A stretch of DNA of 64,000 nt. Source: Actinoplanes solisilvae (GTDB lineage: Bacteria > Actinomycetota > Actinomycetes > Mycobacteriales > Micromonosporaceae). Location: positions 1-64,000 of the forward strand of contig NZ_RJAC01000018.1 of NCBI RefSeq assembly GCF_003999975.1, in the 5' to 3' direction. Shown piece after piece: positions 34,363-41,994 of this stretch (positions within the stretch are counted from its first letter, which is position 1; each line of letters opens with the position of its first letter). Position numbers and translations under genes: made by a program. The notes under the pieces were generated by a model, which was not told the DNA's origin, searched no databases, and saw only the letters and a program-made list of their open reading frames with translations.

Positions 34363-36164
34363 CCCATGACCGCCTCGGCGCGCTGCCGGAGCTGGCGAAC
34401 GCGGCTCAGTTCGGACTCGACGTCGCGCAGCCGTTGTTCGCGGTCGGCCTGGGTGCGTTTCGCGGCCTCGGCCGCCCCGGCCAGCGCCTGGGCGTTCGAC
34501 CGGTTGAGCTCCTCGGCGACCGCGCTGTAGTGATCGCGGAGCTGCCGCTGAACCCGCCGCAGCGTGTCGCGTGAGTCCTTGCCGGCCACGAAGATGACCT
34601 CGTCGCAGTAGCGGCGGATCGCGTTGCGGGCCTCGGTGCGCCGCCGCTGCACGTGGCGTTTCTTCTCCTCGCGCAGGCCGCGATGCCCCATCACCAGTCC
34701 GATGCCGAGACCGATCGGCCCGAGCTGCACGCCGACCAGGCTGCCGAGAATGATGAACATCAGGGCCCCGCCGTACGCGTTCTTGAGCGCGACCATGGCC
34801 TGTTTGGTCACCCGCATCCGCTGCAGGTCGATCTTGTGCTCGAATCCGTCGAGCGTGGCCAGCGACGCGGGGTCGTGCACCGGCGGCAGGCTTCCCGACG
34901 CCTCGTGGAAGTGGTGGCCGACCCGTTCGCTGAGCCGGCCCGCCCGCTCGCGCAGCAGCTCGTAGTTGCCGAGCAGCTCGTCGGCCAGCCTCGACTGCAG
35001 CCAGGGCTCCATCTCGGCCCAGGTGTCGGCCGGGTCGGTCGTCTCGACCGCGCGGTCCGCCTCGGCGATGACCGTACGCACCCTCGCCCGCAGATCGTGG
35101 TCGATGTCGGACGTGAGGTCGGTGATGCCGTCGTTGAGCGTCTGGTTCCACTTCGCGGCCGAGGTCTTGAGGACGTCGACGTGGGCCTTGACCGCGGTCA
35201 GTTCCCGTACGATCCGAGCGGCCGACTCGGGATCGGCCAGGGCCGCGCGTTCCGCCTCGAAGTGCGCCTCGAGCTGGTCGCACAGGGCGGCCACCTCGGC
35301 CACCGCGTCGTCGGCGAGCCGTTCGGCGGCCGAGCGTCCCAGCTGGTCGTTGAGGAACCTGACCACGTGGGTGTAGCCCGATTCGGCGTTCAGGCCGGTG
35401 TCGTTCGTCTTGACGGCCCGCGAGCGCATCGGCGACGACACCGGCATCACCGGCACCGGGCAGTGCTCGGCCAGGTGCTGCTCGTTGAGCTCGCGCACGC
35501 GGCGCCAGGCCGGGTAGAAGTCGGTCTTGGTGATGACGCAGGCGACGACCGGGCAGAGGTCGCTGGCCCGCCGCAGGAAGTCGACCTCGCTGCGGGTGAG
35601 CTCCTGGGCGGCGCCGGTCACGAACAGCACGGCGTCGGCCATCGAGACCGCGGCCAGGCTGGCGGCCGCGTGCGGGGAGGCGAGGCCGCCGACGCCGGGC
35701 GTGTCGACCAGGACCAGGCCACCGGCGAGGATCTTGCGGGGAAGCCGCACCTCCACCCCGCTCACGCGGTCGACCTCGGAACCGGAGCCCGGTTCGGCCT
35801 CGACGACGTAGCGGCGCACGTCGGCCATCGCGATGTTCTCGCGGCGCGGGCTCTCCTCGGTCTCGATCAGCAGGTTGGCCTCGGGCTGAGCGCCGTGCCG
35901 CACGTAGGTCGGCACGGCCGTGGCCACGTCGTCCTCGACCGGGCAGACGGTCGCTCCGACCAGGGCGTTGACCAGGGAGCTCTTGCCCTGTTTGAACTCG
36001 CCGGCCACGACGACGTGCAGCACCGGATCGTCCAGGGCGCGCCGGGCGGCGGCCAGCCGGGCGGCCGCGTCGGGCCGGTCGTAGGCCTCGCATGCGCGCA
36101 GCCCCAGGTCGACCACCGCGACCGCCTTGGCGGCGGGACCGGTGGTGGTGACGGCCTCGGTCAT
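34359..36164 (-). CDS. iniA: Dynamin-like GTPase, IniA-type
   Basis: A 601-residue dynamin-family GTPase: G1 GEFKQGKSSLVN, G2 threonine in DVATAVPTYV, G3 LVDTPGVGGL and G4 TKTD. The helical stalk contains a hydrophobic stretch (GGALMFIILGSLVGVQLGPIGLGIGLVMG), likely the membrane-inserting paddle or hairpin, and ends in a long charged coiled coil. Length agrees with mycobacterial IniA (about 640). It lies between iniB and iniC in the same order as the mycobacterial iniBAC operon. GGAGGAG before the ATG supports the start. Confidence 0.88.
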   Translation of the reverse strand: MTEAVTTTGPAAKAVAVVDLGLRACEAYDRPDAAARLAAARRALDDPVLHVVVAGEFKQGKSSLVNALVGATVCPVEDDVATAVPTYVRHGAQPEANLLIETEESPRRENIAMADVRRYVVEAEPGSGSEVDRVSGVEVRLPRKILAGGLVLVDTPGVGGLASPHAAASLAAVSMADAVLFVTGAAQELTRSEVDFLRRASDLCPVVACVITKTDFYPAWRRVRELNEQHLAEHCPVPVMPVSSPMRSRAVKTNDTGLNAESGYTHVVRFLNDQLGRSAAERLADDAVAEVAALCDQLEAHFEAERAALADPESAARIVRELTAVKAHVDVLKTSAAKWNQTLNDGITDLTSDIDHDLRARVRTVIAEADRAVETTDPADTWAEMEPWLQSRLADELLGNYELLRERAGRLSERVGHHFHEASGSLPPVHDPASLATLDGFEHKIDLQRMRVTKQAMVALKNAYGGALMFIILGSLVGVQLGPIGLGIGLVMGHRGLREEKKRHVQRRRTEARNAIRRYCDEVIFVAGKDSRDTLRRVQRQLRDHYSAVAEELNRSNAQALAGAAEAAKRTQADREQRLRDVESELSRVRQLRQRAEAVMG

Positions 36165-36271
36165 TGCTCCTCCCAGGTGGTGGTCGAACCGGCCGGGATC
36201 AGGCACGGCAACGGGCTGGTCCAGGCTCTCTCGGCCCGGCCGGCCCGCTGCCGTGCGACTTCGCCGCACGG

Positions 36272-37627
36272 TCAGCCGGTCACGACGGTGTTGTCGTCGC
36301 CGTTGACCACGTTGTCGTCATCGGTGGTCGTGGTGTCGACGTCGGTGATCGTGGTGTCGTTGTCGGTGACCGCTGTGTCGTTGTCGATCGTGGTGTCGTT
36401 GTCGGAGACCGTGGTGACCTCGACGTCGTCGTCGCTGGTCGTGATGTCGTTGTCGTTGACGGTCGTGTCGTTGTCGATCGTGGTGTCGTTGTCGTTGATC
36501 GTGGTGTCGTTGTCCTGCCGACTGCCGCCGGCGTTGCCGCCGCCGACGGAGACGGCCGAGCCGTCGTCGACGGTGTTGTTCGAGGCGTTGCCGGCGTCGC
36601 CCTCACCGAACGCGACCGCGCTGTCGGTGATCTCGGCGTCGGGCAGGTTGGCCACCTCGCCGTCGCCGAAGTTGAACACCGACTCGTCGGCGTCGCCGTC
36701 GACCTGGGCGCTCTGGTTGCCGTCGCCGACGACCGCGTTGTCGACGTCGTCGGCCACGATGCCCGTGTTGACGCCGGTGTTGACCGTGCCGGAGATGTCG
36801 TCGCCGGCCTGCACGGCGCCGTCGCCGGTGTTGGCCTGACCGAAGTTGTCCCCGTCGAGCAGCAGAGCCTCGTCGCCGGTGTTGGCGAGACCGTCGTTGT
36901 CGCCGTCGATCAGCAGCGCGCCGTCGCCGACGGCCGAGTTCACGTCGCCGTCGATGACCTGCGAACCGTCGCCGGTCGCCGCGTTGACGTCGCCGTCGCC
37001 TGAGCCGGCCACCGCGCCGTCGCCGGTCGCCGCGGTCACGTCGCCGTCGCCGGTGCTCGCCACGGCCCCGTCGCCCGAGTTGGCCACGGCCTCGTCGCCC
37101 GCGTTGGCGACCGCGCCGTCGCCGTTGGCGGTGACGTTGGTCAGGTCGCCGAAGACGTTGCTGTCGACGTCGACGTCCACGCTGTTGTCGTTGATGTTGG
37201 TGAAGTTGAGGTCGAGGCTCTGGGTGATGAAGTCGTCGCCCTCGTACGTGGCGTAGGTGACCTGGTTGAGGTGCTGCGCGACGTGCTCGACGGACTGGGT
37301 GCCGGCCGCGGCCGCGGGGGCGGCGGCCACGGTCGAGCCGACGGAGCTGCTGGCCGCGCTCGAGCCACCGGCGCCACCCGCGCTGCCCGCATTCGCACCC
37401 GAGCTGGTGAAGCTCTGCAGCGCCAGGCGCGCCTCGTCCGGAACCTGCGGGCTCTCCGCGGCCACGCTGACGGCGGCGGGGACGTCCACGGCCGACAGGT
37501 CGACGTCGGTCAGGCCCTCGGCCGTCAGGGTCCCGATCGGGTCCTCGGCGTACCGGCCGGCGAACTCGCGGTCGGACAGCAGGTTCGTCACGAATTCGGT
37601 CAGCAGATCGGTCGCGTTGGTGATCAT
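36272..37627 (-). CDS. iniB: IniB-type repeat protein
   Basis: A 451-residue acidic protein. The first 60 residues (NATDLLTEFVTNLLSDREFAGRYAEDP...) match the conserved IniB N-terminal domain. The rest is low complexity: first Ala/Gly/Ser, then many short GDGAVA/TGDGDV blocks of about eight residues that could form a beta-solenoid, ending in a DNDTT-rich tail. There is no signal peptide. AGGAGG lies directly upstream of the ATG at 37627. It is 107 bases upstream of iniA and follows the LuxR-type gene. Its role in mycobacteria is undefined; the repeat length here is not conserved with other IniB proteins. Confidence 0.88.
   Translation of the reverse strand: MITNATDLLTEFVTNLLSDREFAGRYAEDPIGTLTAEGLTDVDLSAVDVPAAVSVAAESPQVPDEARLALQSFTSSGANAGSAGGAGGSSAASSSVGSTVAAAPAAAAGTQSVEHVAQHLNQVTYATYEGDDFITQSLDLNFTNINDNSVDVDVDSNVFGDLTNVTANGDGAVANAGDEAVANSGDGAVASTGDGDVTAATGDGAVAGSGDGDVNAATGDGSQVIDGDVNSAVGDGALLIDGDNDGLANTGDEALLLDGDNFGQANTGDGAVQAGDDISGTVNTGVNTGIVADDVDNAVVGDGNQSAQVDGDADESVFNFGDGEVANLPDAEITDSAVAFGEGDAGNASNNTVDDGSAVSVGGGNAGGSRQDNDTTINDNDTTIDNDTTVNDNDITTSDDDVEVTTVSDNDTTIDNDTAVTDNDTTITDVDTTTTDDDNVVNGDDNTVVTG
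36280..37160 (-). repeat. Degenerate short repeats in iniB
   Basis: The forward strand shows long series of tcgccgtcgcc and tcgttgtcg type units, encoding GDG and NDT/DND blocks on the reverse strand. The copies are degenerate and coding, not a CRISPR or satellite array. Confidence 0.8.
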
Positions 37628-37713
37628 TGTTCCTCCTCGCTCGGCGTGCATCCGGCTTCTTCATCCGGGCACAGCCCCAGCGTGCGGCCGACCAGTGGGT
37701 CCGAGCATCGGGG

Positions 37714-37737
37714 CGTCCCCCCTGCTGCGGGGGGACG
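37714..37737. terminator. Strong GC hairpin between the LuxR-type gene and iniB
   Basis: CGTCCCCCC at 37714-37722 pairs perfectly with GGGGGGACG at 37729-37737 around a six-base loop. It lies after the regulator stop and 86 bases before the iniB start, so it may terminate regulator transcription or attenuate read-through, leaving room for a separate iniB promoter. No T-tract is present. Confidence 0.6.
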
Positions 37738-37760
37738 ACTAGGGGATCGGGGACGGCCCC

Positions 37761-40031
37761 TCACTCGCCGAGCACCTCGCGCAGCATGGCCAGCAGCTCG
37801 GCCCGCGTGCCCGCCCCGAGCTTCCCGCGGATGCGGGCGACGTGGTGCTCGACCGTCTTCGGCGCGATGTAGAGCTGCGTGCCGATCTCCCGGTGGGTGC
37901 TCCCGGCCAGCACCAGCCGCGCCACCGCCACCTCGCGGTCGGACAGGTTGCCGGCCCCGGTCGGCGCGGCGGTGGTCTCCGGCTCGGACAGCTCCCGGGC
38001 CCGTTCCAGCAGGTGACGGGCCGCGACCGGATCAGCCGTACGGATCGCCGCCTGACCCGCCAGCCGGGAGGCCTCCCACGGCAACTGGGCCGCGTGCAAC
38101 CCGCTGGTCGCGGCGAGCACGGCCTCCGGTTCGACCTCGCCGGCCAGGACCGCCGCCCAGCTCGCGGCCGCGTCGCGCTGCGCGAGCGGCCGCGTTCCCC
38201 CGCCGGGCACCAGGGCCAGCCGGTCGGCGACCTCGGCGGCGGCGTCCGCGTCGTCGGCCGCGATCGCGATCATCAGCCGGACCCAGCCCAGGCCGATCAC
38301 CCAGGTGGCCGACCCGTCGACGATCTTCTCCAGCAGGTCGAGCACCGGCTCGACCCGCTCCGGGCGGCGCAGCCGCGCGGCGGCGACCGCGAGCTCCTCG
38401 ACCGGTTCGAGCTGCCACAGGTCGACGGCGCGGCGCGCCAGCAGCGGCTCGACGCCGGTCCACACGTCGCGCAGCCCGGCGATGTCGCCTCGCCGCCGGG
38501 CGATGCCGGCCGCCAGCGCGGCCCGCAGGAGCCGGTCGCGGCCCAGCGGCTCGGCCCCGGGCGGGCGCCGCAGCTCGCGCAGCGCGGTGTCGTAGCGGCC
38601 GGTCCGCATCCTCGCCCAGGCCAGCAGCAGGCGATGCCGCTCCTCGGCCACCGGCCCGCCGACCCCGGCGGCGTGCGCACGCCCGAGCAGGTGCTCCGCC
38701 GACGCGACATCGCCCGCCGCGACCGCGAGCAGGGCACCGACCGCGTGCGGGGTGTCCGGCAGGACGTACGCCGGGGGTTCGCGCTCCACCGCCTCGGCTG
38801 CCTCGATCAGCAACGGCAGTGCGGTCAGCGGATCACCGGCCGCGAGCATCGCCTCGGCCCAGCGCCGAAGCGCGGTCGGCCCCGGACTGTCGGCCACCGC
38901 CCGCGCCTCGGCGACCCGTCCGACCCCGGCGAGGGCCGGCACGGCCAGGACCGGTCCGGGAACGGCGGCGTCCAGCAGCAGCTCGGCGGCGCGCGCGGTG
39001 CGACCCTCGTGGGCGGCGACCGCACCGGCGACGAGAGCGAGCCGGGTCGAGCCGGCCATGCCGAGGGCGAACCGGTCCACCTCGACCGGCAGCCCGAGCA
39101 GCGCGCCGGCTTCGGCCCGGCCCTCCACCAGCGCGGCCGGGTCACCACCGGCGTCCGCGGCATCGTCGAACCAGGCCACCGCGGCGGCCGGATCAGAGAA
39201 CCGCAGCCGCTCGCCCGCCTGCGCGTACACCGTGGCAGCGGCCGGTGTTCTGACCTCGGCCGCGCGGAGCTGCACGGCGGCACCGGCCGGATCGGTCCCG
39301 GCGGACAGGAGCGCGCCGGCGACCGCGTCGTGAATGCGCCGCCGCTCGGCCGGGGGCAGCTCGCCCAGCACCGCGTCGGCCACCGCCGGGATCATCCGCT
39401 CGCCGTCCGGCACGAGCAGGCCCTCGTCGCGCAACGTCCGCAGCCCCGCGGCCAGACCGTCCACCTCGAGGCCGGCCGCGGCGGCGAGCACGTGGTCGGT
39501 GAGGTCGAGCCGCAACGCGAGCACCCGCGCGGCCGTGATCACCGGACGGTTCAGAACCGCGAAACGCCGCTGCAGACGAACCACCAGCACGGGCGACGCG
39601 GTGGCGACCGCGGCGGCCACCGCGGGCATCCCGGCCGACGCCTCGAGAACGGCCGCGACGATCTCCGGTGACACCGGACGGCCCGTCACGGTGGCGACCA
39701 GCCGCGCCACACCGTCACGGTCGAGCGGGCCGAGCAACTCCACCCCATCGGCCGCGACCACCTCGTCGAGCCCGGCGAGCTCGGGCCGGTCGATCGTCGG
39801 CCGTCGGGAGATCGCCATCGGGGCGCCGTCGCGAGCGGCCCGCGTCAGTTCCCGCAGGGTGGCCGCGTCGAGGCGGTGAGCGTCGTCCACGATGATCAAA
39901 CAGCCGTCGGCCCGCGCGGTCGCGAGGCCCTCGGATCCGGAGAACCACCACACCGGAGTGGCCGCCAGCGCGGCGAGACGGCGCAGCCGATGCGTGCGCC
40001 CGGCTCCGTCCACTCCGACGACGACGGTCAC
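37761..40031 (-). CDS. iniR: IniR-like LuxR-family regulator (MalT/STAND type)
   Basis: A 756-residue regulator with an N-terminal P-loop-like ATPase, a long helical repeat region, and a C-terminal LuxR helix-turn-helix (NLSDREVAVARLVLAGSTHREIG, then APKTVEHHVARIRGKLGA). The Walker A equivalent reads GVDGAGRTH, with Arg in place of the invariant Lys; Walker B-like LIIVDDAHRLD is intact. It lies directly upstream of iniB on the same strand, matching mycobacterial IniR, which controls iniBAC, so it is the likely activator here. The GTG at 40031 has GGAGG nine bases upstream and is preferred to one at 40055. Confidence 0.82.
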   Translation of the reverse strand: MTVVVGVDGAGRTHRLRRLAALAATPVWWFSGSEGLATARADGCLIIVDDAHRLDAATLRELTRAARDGAPMAISRRPTIDRPELAGLDEVVAADGVELLGPLDRDGVARLVATVTGRPVSPEIVAAVLEASAGMPAVAAAVATASPVLVVRLQRRFAVLNRPVITAARVLALRLDLTDHVLAAAAGLEVDGLAAGLRTLRDEGLLVPDGERMIPAVADAVLGELPPAERRRIHDAVAGALLSAGTDPAGAAVQLRAAEVRTPAAATVYAQAGERLRFSDPAAAVAWFDDAADAGGDPAALVEGRAEAGALLGLPVEVDRFALGMAGSTRLALVAGAVAAHEGRTARAAELLLDAAVPGPVLAVPALAGVGRVAEARAVADSPGPTALRRWAEAMLAAGDPLTALPLLIEAAEAVEREPPAYVLPDTPHAVGALLAVAAGDVASAEHLLGRAHAAGVGGPVAEERHRLLLAWARMRTGRYDTALRELRRPPGAEPLGRDRLLRAALAAGIARRRGDIAGLRDVWTGVEPLLARRAVDLWQLEPVEELAVAAARLRRPERVEPVLDLLEKIVDGSATWVIGLGWVRLMIAIAADDADAAAEVADRLALVPGGGTRPLAQRDAAASWAAVLAGEVEPEAVLAATSGLHAAQLPWEASRLAGQAAIRTADPVAARHLLERARELSEPETTAAPTGAGNLSDREVAVARLVLAGSTHREIGTQLYIAPKTVEHHVARIRGKLGAGTRAELLAMLREVLGE

Positions 40032-40252
40032 GGTCAGCTGCCTCCGTTCCCGCACGACGGGCCGGCCGTCACGAGCGAGGGGTGGTCGGCGAACACATTA
40101 CGCTCCGTCGCGCCGGATGACAGTCGGCTGGCTTGTCCCCCGCGCGAGCTACCCGCAAGTGTCCACCGAGCGGTGATGCCTACGGGCCAGTAGATCCATA
40201 ACTTTCTCTGTGATCGCGGCACCGGGCCGCGCCGGTCACTGGGGACGTCATC

Positions 40253-41071
40253 ATGCGATTCGTCAAGCAATTGCTCGCCGTGGGCGCGGTGTGGGTCGCC
40301 GGAGGTCAGGCCGTCATGGCGGTCGACGGGAACGTCTGGCTGACCCTGCTTCTCGGACTCGTCACCGCCGTACTCGCTGTCATCGTCTACGCCTGGGTCG
40401 TCCGGAGCACCGAACGTCGTACGCCCACGGAGGTGGCCCGGGCCGGGGCGGCCGGACGGCTGCTGCGGGGCGCGCTGATCGGGGCCGGCGTGTTCGCGGC
40501 CGTCATCGCCAACATCGCCTTCCTCGGCCACTACGACCTGCACGGCCTGGGGTCGGTCGGAGGCGCGCTGGGCCTGCTCGGCTTCGCGGCCGCCGCGGCC
40601 ACGACGGAGGAGCTTTTGTTCCGCGGCGTCCTGTTCCGCGTCCTCGAGGAGCGGGCCAGCACCTGGATCTCGCTGCTGGTGACCGGGCTGCTGTTCGGCG
40701 CGTTGCACCTGGCCAACCCCGACGCGACCCTGTGGGGCGCGGCCTGCATCGCGGTCGAGGCCGGCTTCATGCTCGGCGCCTGCTACGCCGCCGTCCGCAA
40801 CCTGTGGGTGCCGATCGGTCTGCACTTCGGCTGGAACTTCGCCCTGGGCGGCATCTTCAGCGCCCCGGTCTCGGGCACCGGCGAGTCGAAGGGCCTGCTG
40901 GACGCCACCCTGTCGGGCCCGTCGCTGATCACCGGCGGCGCTTTCGGGCCGGAAGGCAGCCTCTACACGGTCGGCGCCGGCCTCATTCTCACGGTGGCCT
41001 TCCTGTGGCTGGCCCGCCGTCGCGGCAACCTTCGCTCCCGCGTGCGGCCGACCGTTACAGTCGCGCACTGA
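40253..41071 (+). CDS. CPBP-family intramembrane metalloprotease
   Basis: A 272-residue multi-pass membrane protein of the CPBP/Abi (CAAX protease-like) family. Catalytic motifs are TEELLFRGVLF (EExxxR), FGALHLANP and GLHFGWNF, with about six to eight hydrophobic helices. Such proteins cleave or modify membrane-associated peptides and include bacteriocin self-immunity proteins; the substrate here is unknown. The next gene begins within the stop codon region. It is divergent from the IniR-like regulator across about 220 bases. Confidence 0.92.
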   Translation: MRFVKQLLAVGAVWVAGGQAVMAVDGNVWLTLLLGLVTAVLAVIVYAWVVRSTERRTPTEVARAGAAGRLLRGALIGAGVFAAVIANIAFLGHYDLHGLGSVGGALGLLGFAAAAATTEELLFRGVLFRVLEERASTWISLLVTGLLFGALHLANPDATLWGAACIAVEAGFMLGACYAAVRNLWVPIGLHFGWNFALGGIFSAPVSGTGESKGLLDATLSGPSLITGGAFGPEGSLYTVGAGLILTVAFLWLARRRGNLRSRVRPTVTVAH

Positions 41072-41994
41072 TCGACACCCGGCGATTCCTGGACCGGTGG
41101 CGCCGGCTCGACGTCACGGTCCGGGATCTCCCGCTGGCCCTGGCGATGGTGGTCGCGTCGTTCGTCCCGGGGCTGGAGAACTACGGGACGCAGCTGGGCG
41201 ACCTGCCGCACCGGCCCTTCGACGCGCTGACGGTTCCCGCGATCCTGCTGCAGTGCCTTCCGCTGGCCGTACGCCGCCGGTGGCCGGCTGTCTGCCTGGT
41301 GCTGGTGTCGCTCGGCTTCGGGTTCGACCAGCTTCGCGGCTACCACACGGTCGCCGGCACCGCGTTCCCGCTCGCGCTGCTCAGCGCGGGCGCGCACCTC
41401 GAACGGCACCGGCGGCTGGTCATCCTGCTGATCTGCGCGGCCTACGTGCCGTACGCGACAGCTCTGGACCGGGCCGGCTCGGGCGAGGGGATCGCCGGGT
41501 TCACGACGTTCTTCCTGGCCATGGCCCTGTTCTGGGGCGCCGGGGCGTGGCTGCGTCAGACCCGGGCGGCCGAGGAGGACCGCCGGGCGCGGCTGGCGGT
41601 GAGCACCCGCGCCGCCGAACGCGTCCGCATCGCGCGCGAGCTGCACGACGTGGTCACCCATCACGTGACGGCGATGGTGGTGCAGGCCGAGGCGGCACGC
41701 TACCTGACCGCCGCACCCGACCGGCTCGACCAGACCCTGACCGCGGTCTCCGACACCGGCCGGCGCGCCATCCGCCCCGCCGAGGGCGCTTCGGGCAAGA
41801 GTGGGCTGACCCCGCGCGAACTGGAGGTGCTGCGGCTGATCGCCGACGGCCTCTCGAACGGAGAGATCGCCGCCGCTCTGGTGATCAGTCATGAGACCGT
41901 GAAGACGTACGTGTCCCGGATCTTGACCAAGCTCGATCTGCGCGACCGGGTGCAGGCGGTGGTCTACGCCTACCGCAACGGCTTGGTGTCCTGA
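41068..41994 (+). CDS. Chimeric protein: histidine kinase N-terminal half fused to LuxR-type DNA-binding domain
   Basis: About 308 residues. The first part has four to five membrane helices, then a coiled segment and a HisKA_3 box (RIARELHDVVTHHVTAMVVQAEAARYL). Where the ATPase domain should begin, after AVSDTGRRAI, the sequence passes through RPAEGASGKSG into a complete LuxR/NarL helix-turn-helix (LTPRELEVLRLIADGLSNGEI, then HETVKTYVSRILTKL). The missing parts are exactly the kinase ATPase and the regulator receiver, as if an in-frame deletion had joined adjacent kinase and regulator genes. A CTG overlapping the upstream stop or an ATG at 41146 are the possible starts; the start is uncertain. 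It might act as a membrane-tethered DNA-binding protein. Confidence 0.8.
   Translation: MIDTRRFLDRWRRLDVTVRDLPLALAMVVASFVPGLENYGTQLGDLPHRPFDALTVPAILLQCLPLAVRRRWPAVCLVLVSLGFGFDQLRGYHTVAGTAFPLALLSAGAHLERHRRLVILLICAAYVPYATALDRAGSGEGIAGFTTFFLAMALFWGAGAWLRQTRAAEEDRRARLAVSTRAAERVRIARELHDVVTHHVTAMVVQAEAARYLTAAPDRLDQTLTAVSDTGRRAIRPAEGASGKSGLTPRELEVLRLIADGLSNGEIAAALVISHETVKTYVSRILTKLDLRDRVQAVVYAYRNGLVS

Noticed and set aside
36280-37160. Repeat series in iniB considered as a CRISPR array
   Set aside because: Units are degenerate, have no unique spacers and keep one coding frame belonging to IniB.
40253-41071. CPBP protease considered as part of an abortive infection unit with the CHAT operon
   Set aside because: It is 12 kb away beyond the ini locus, with no shared transcription.
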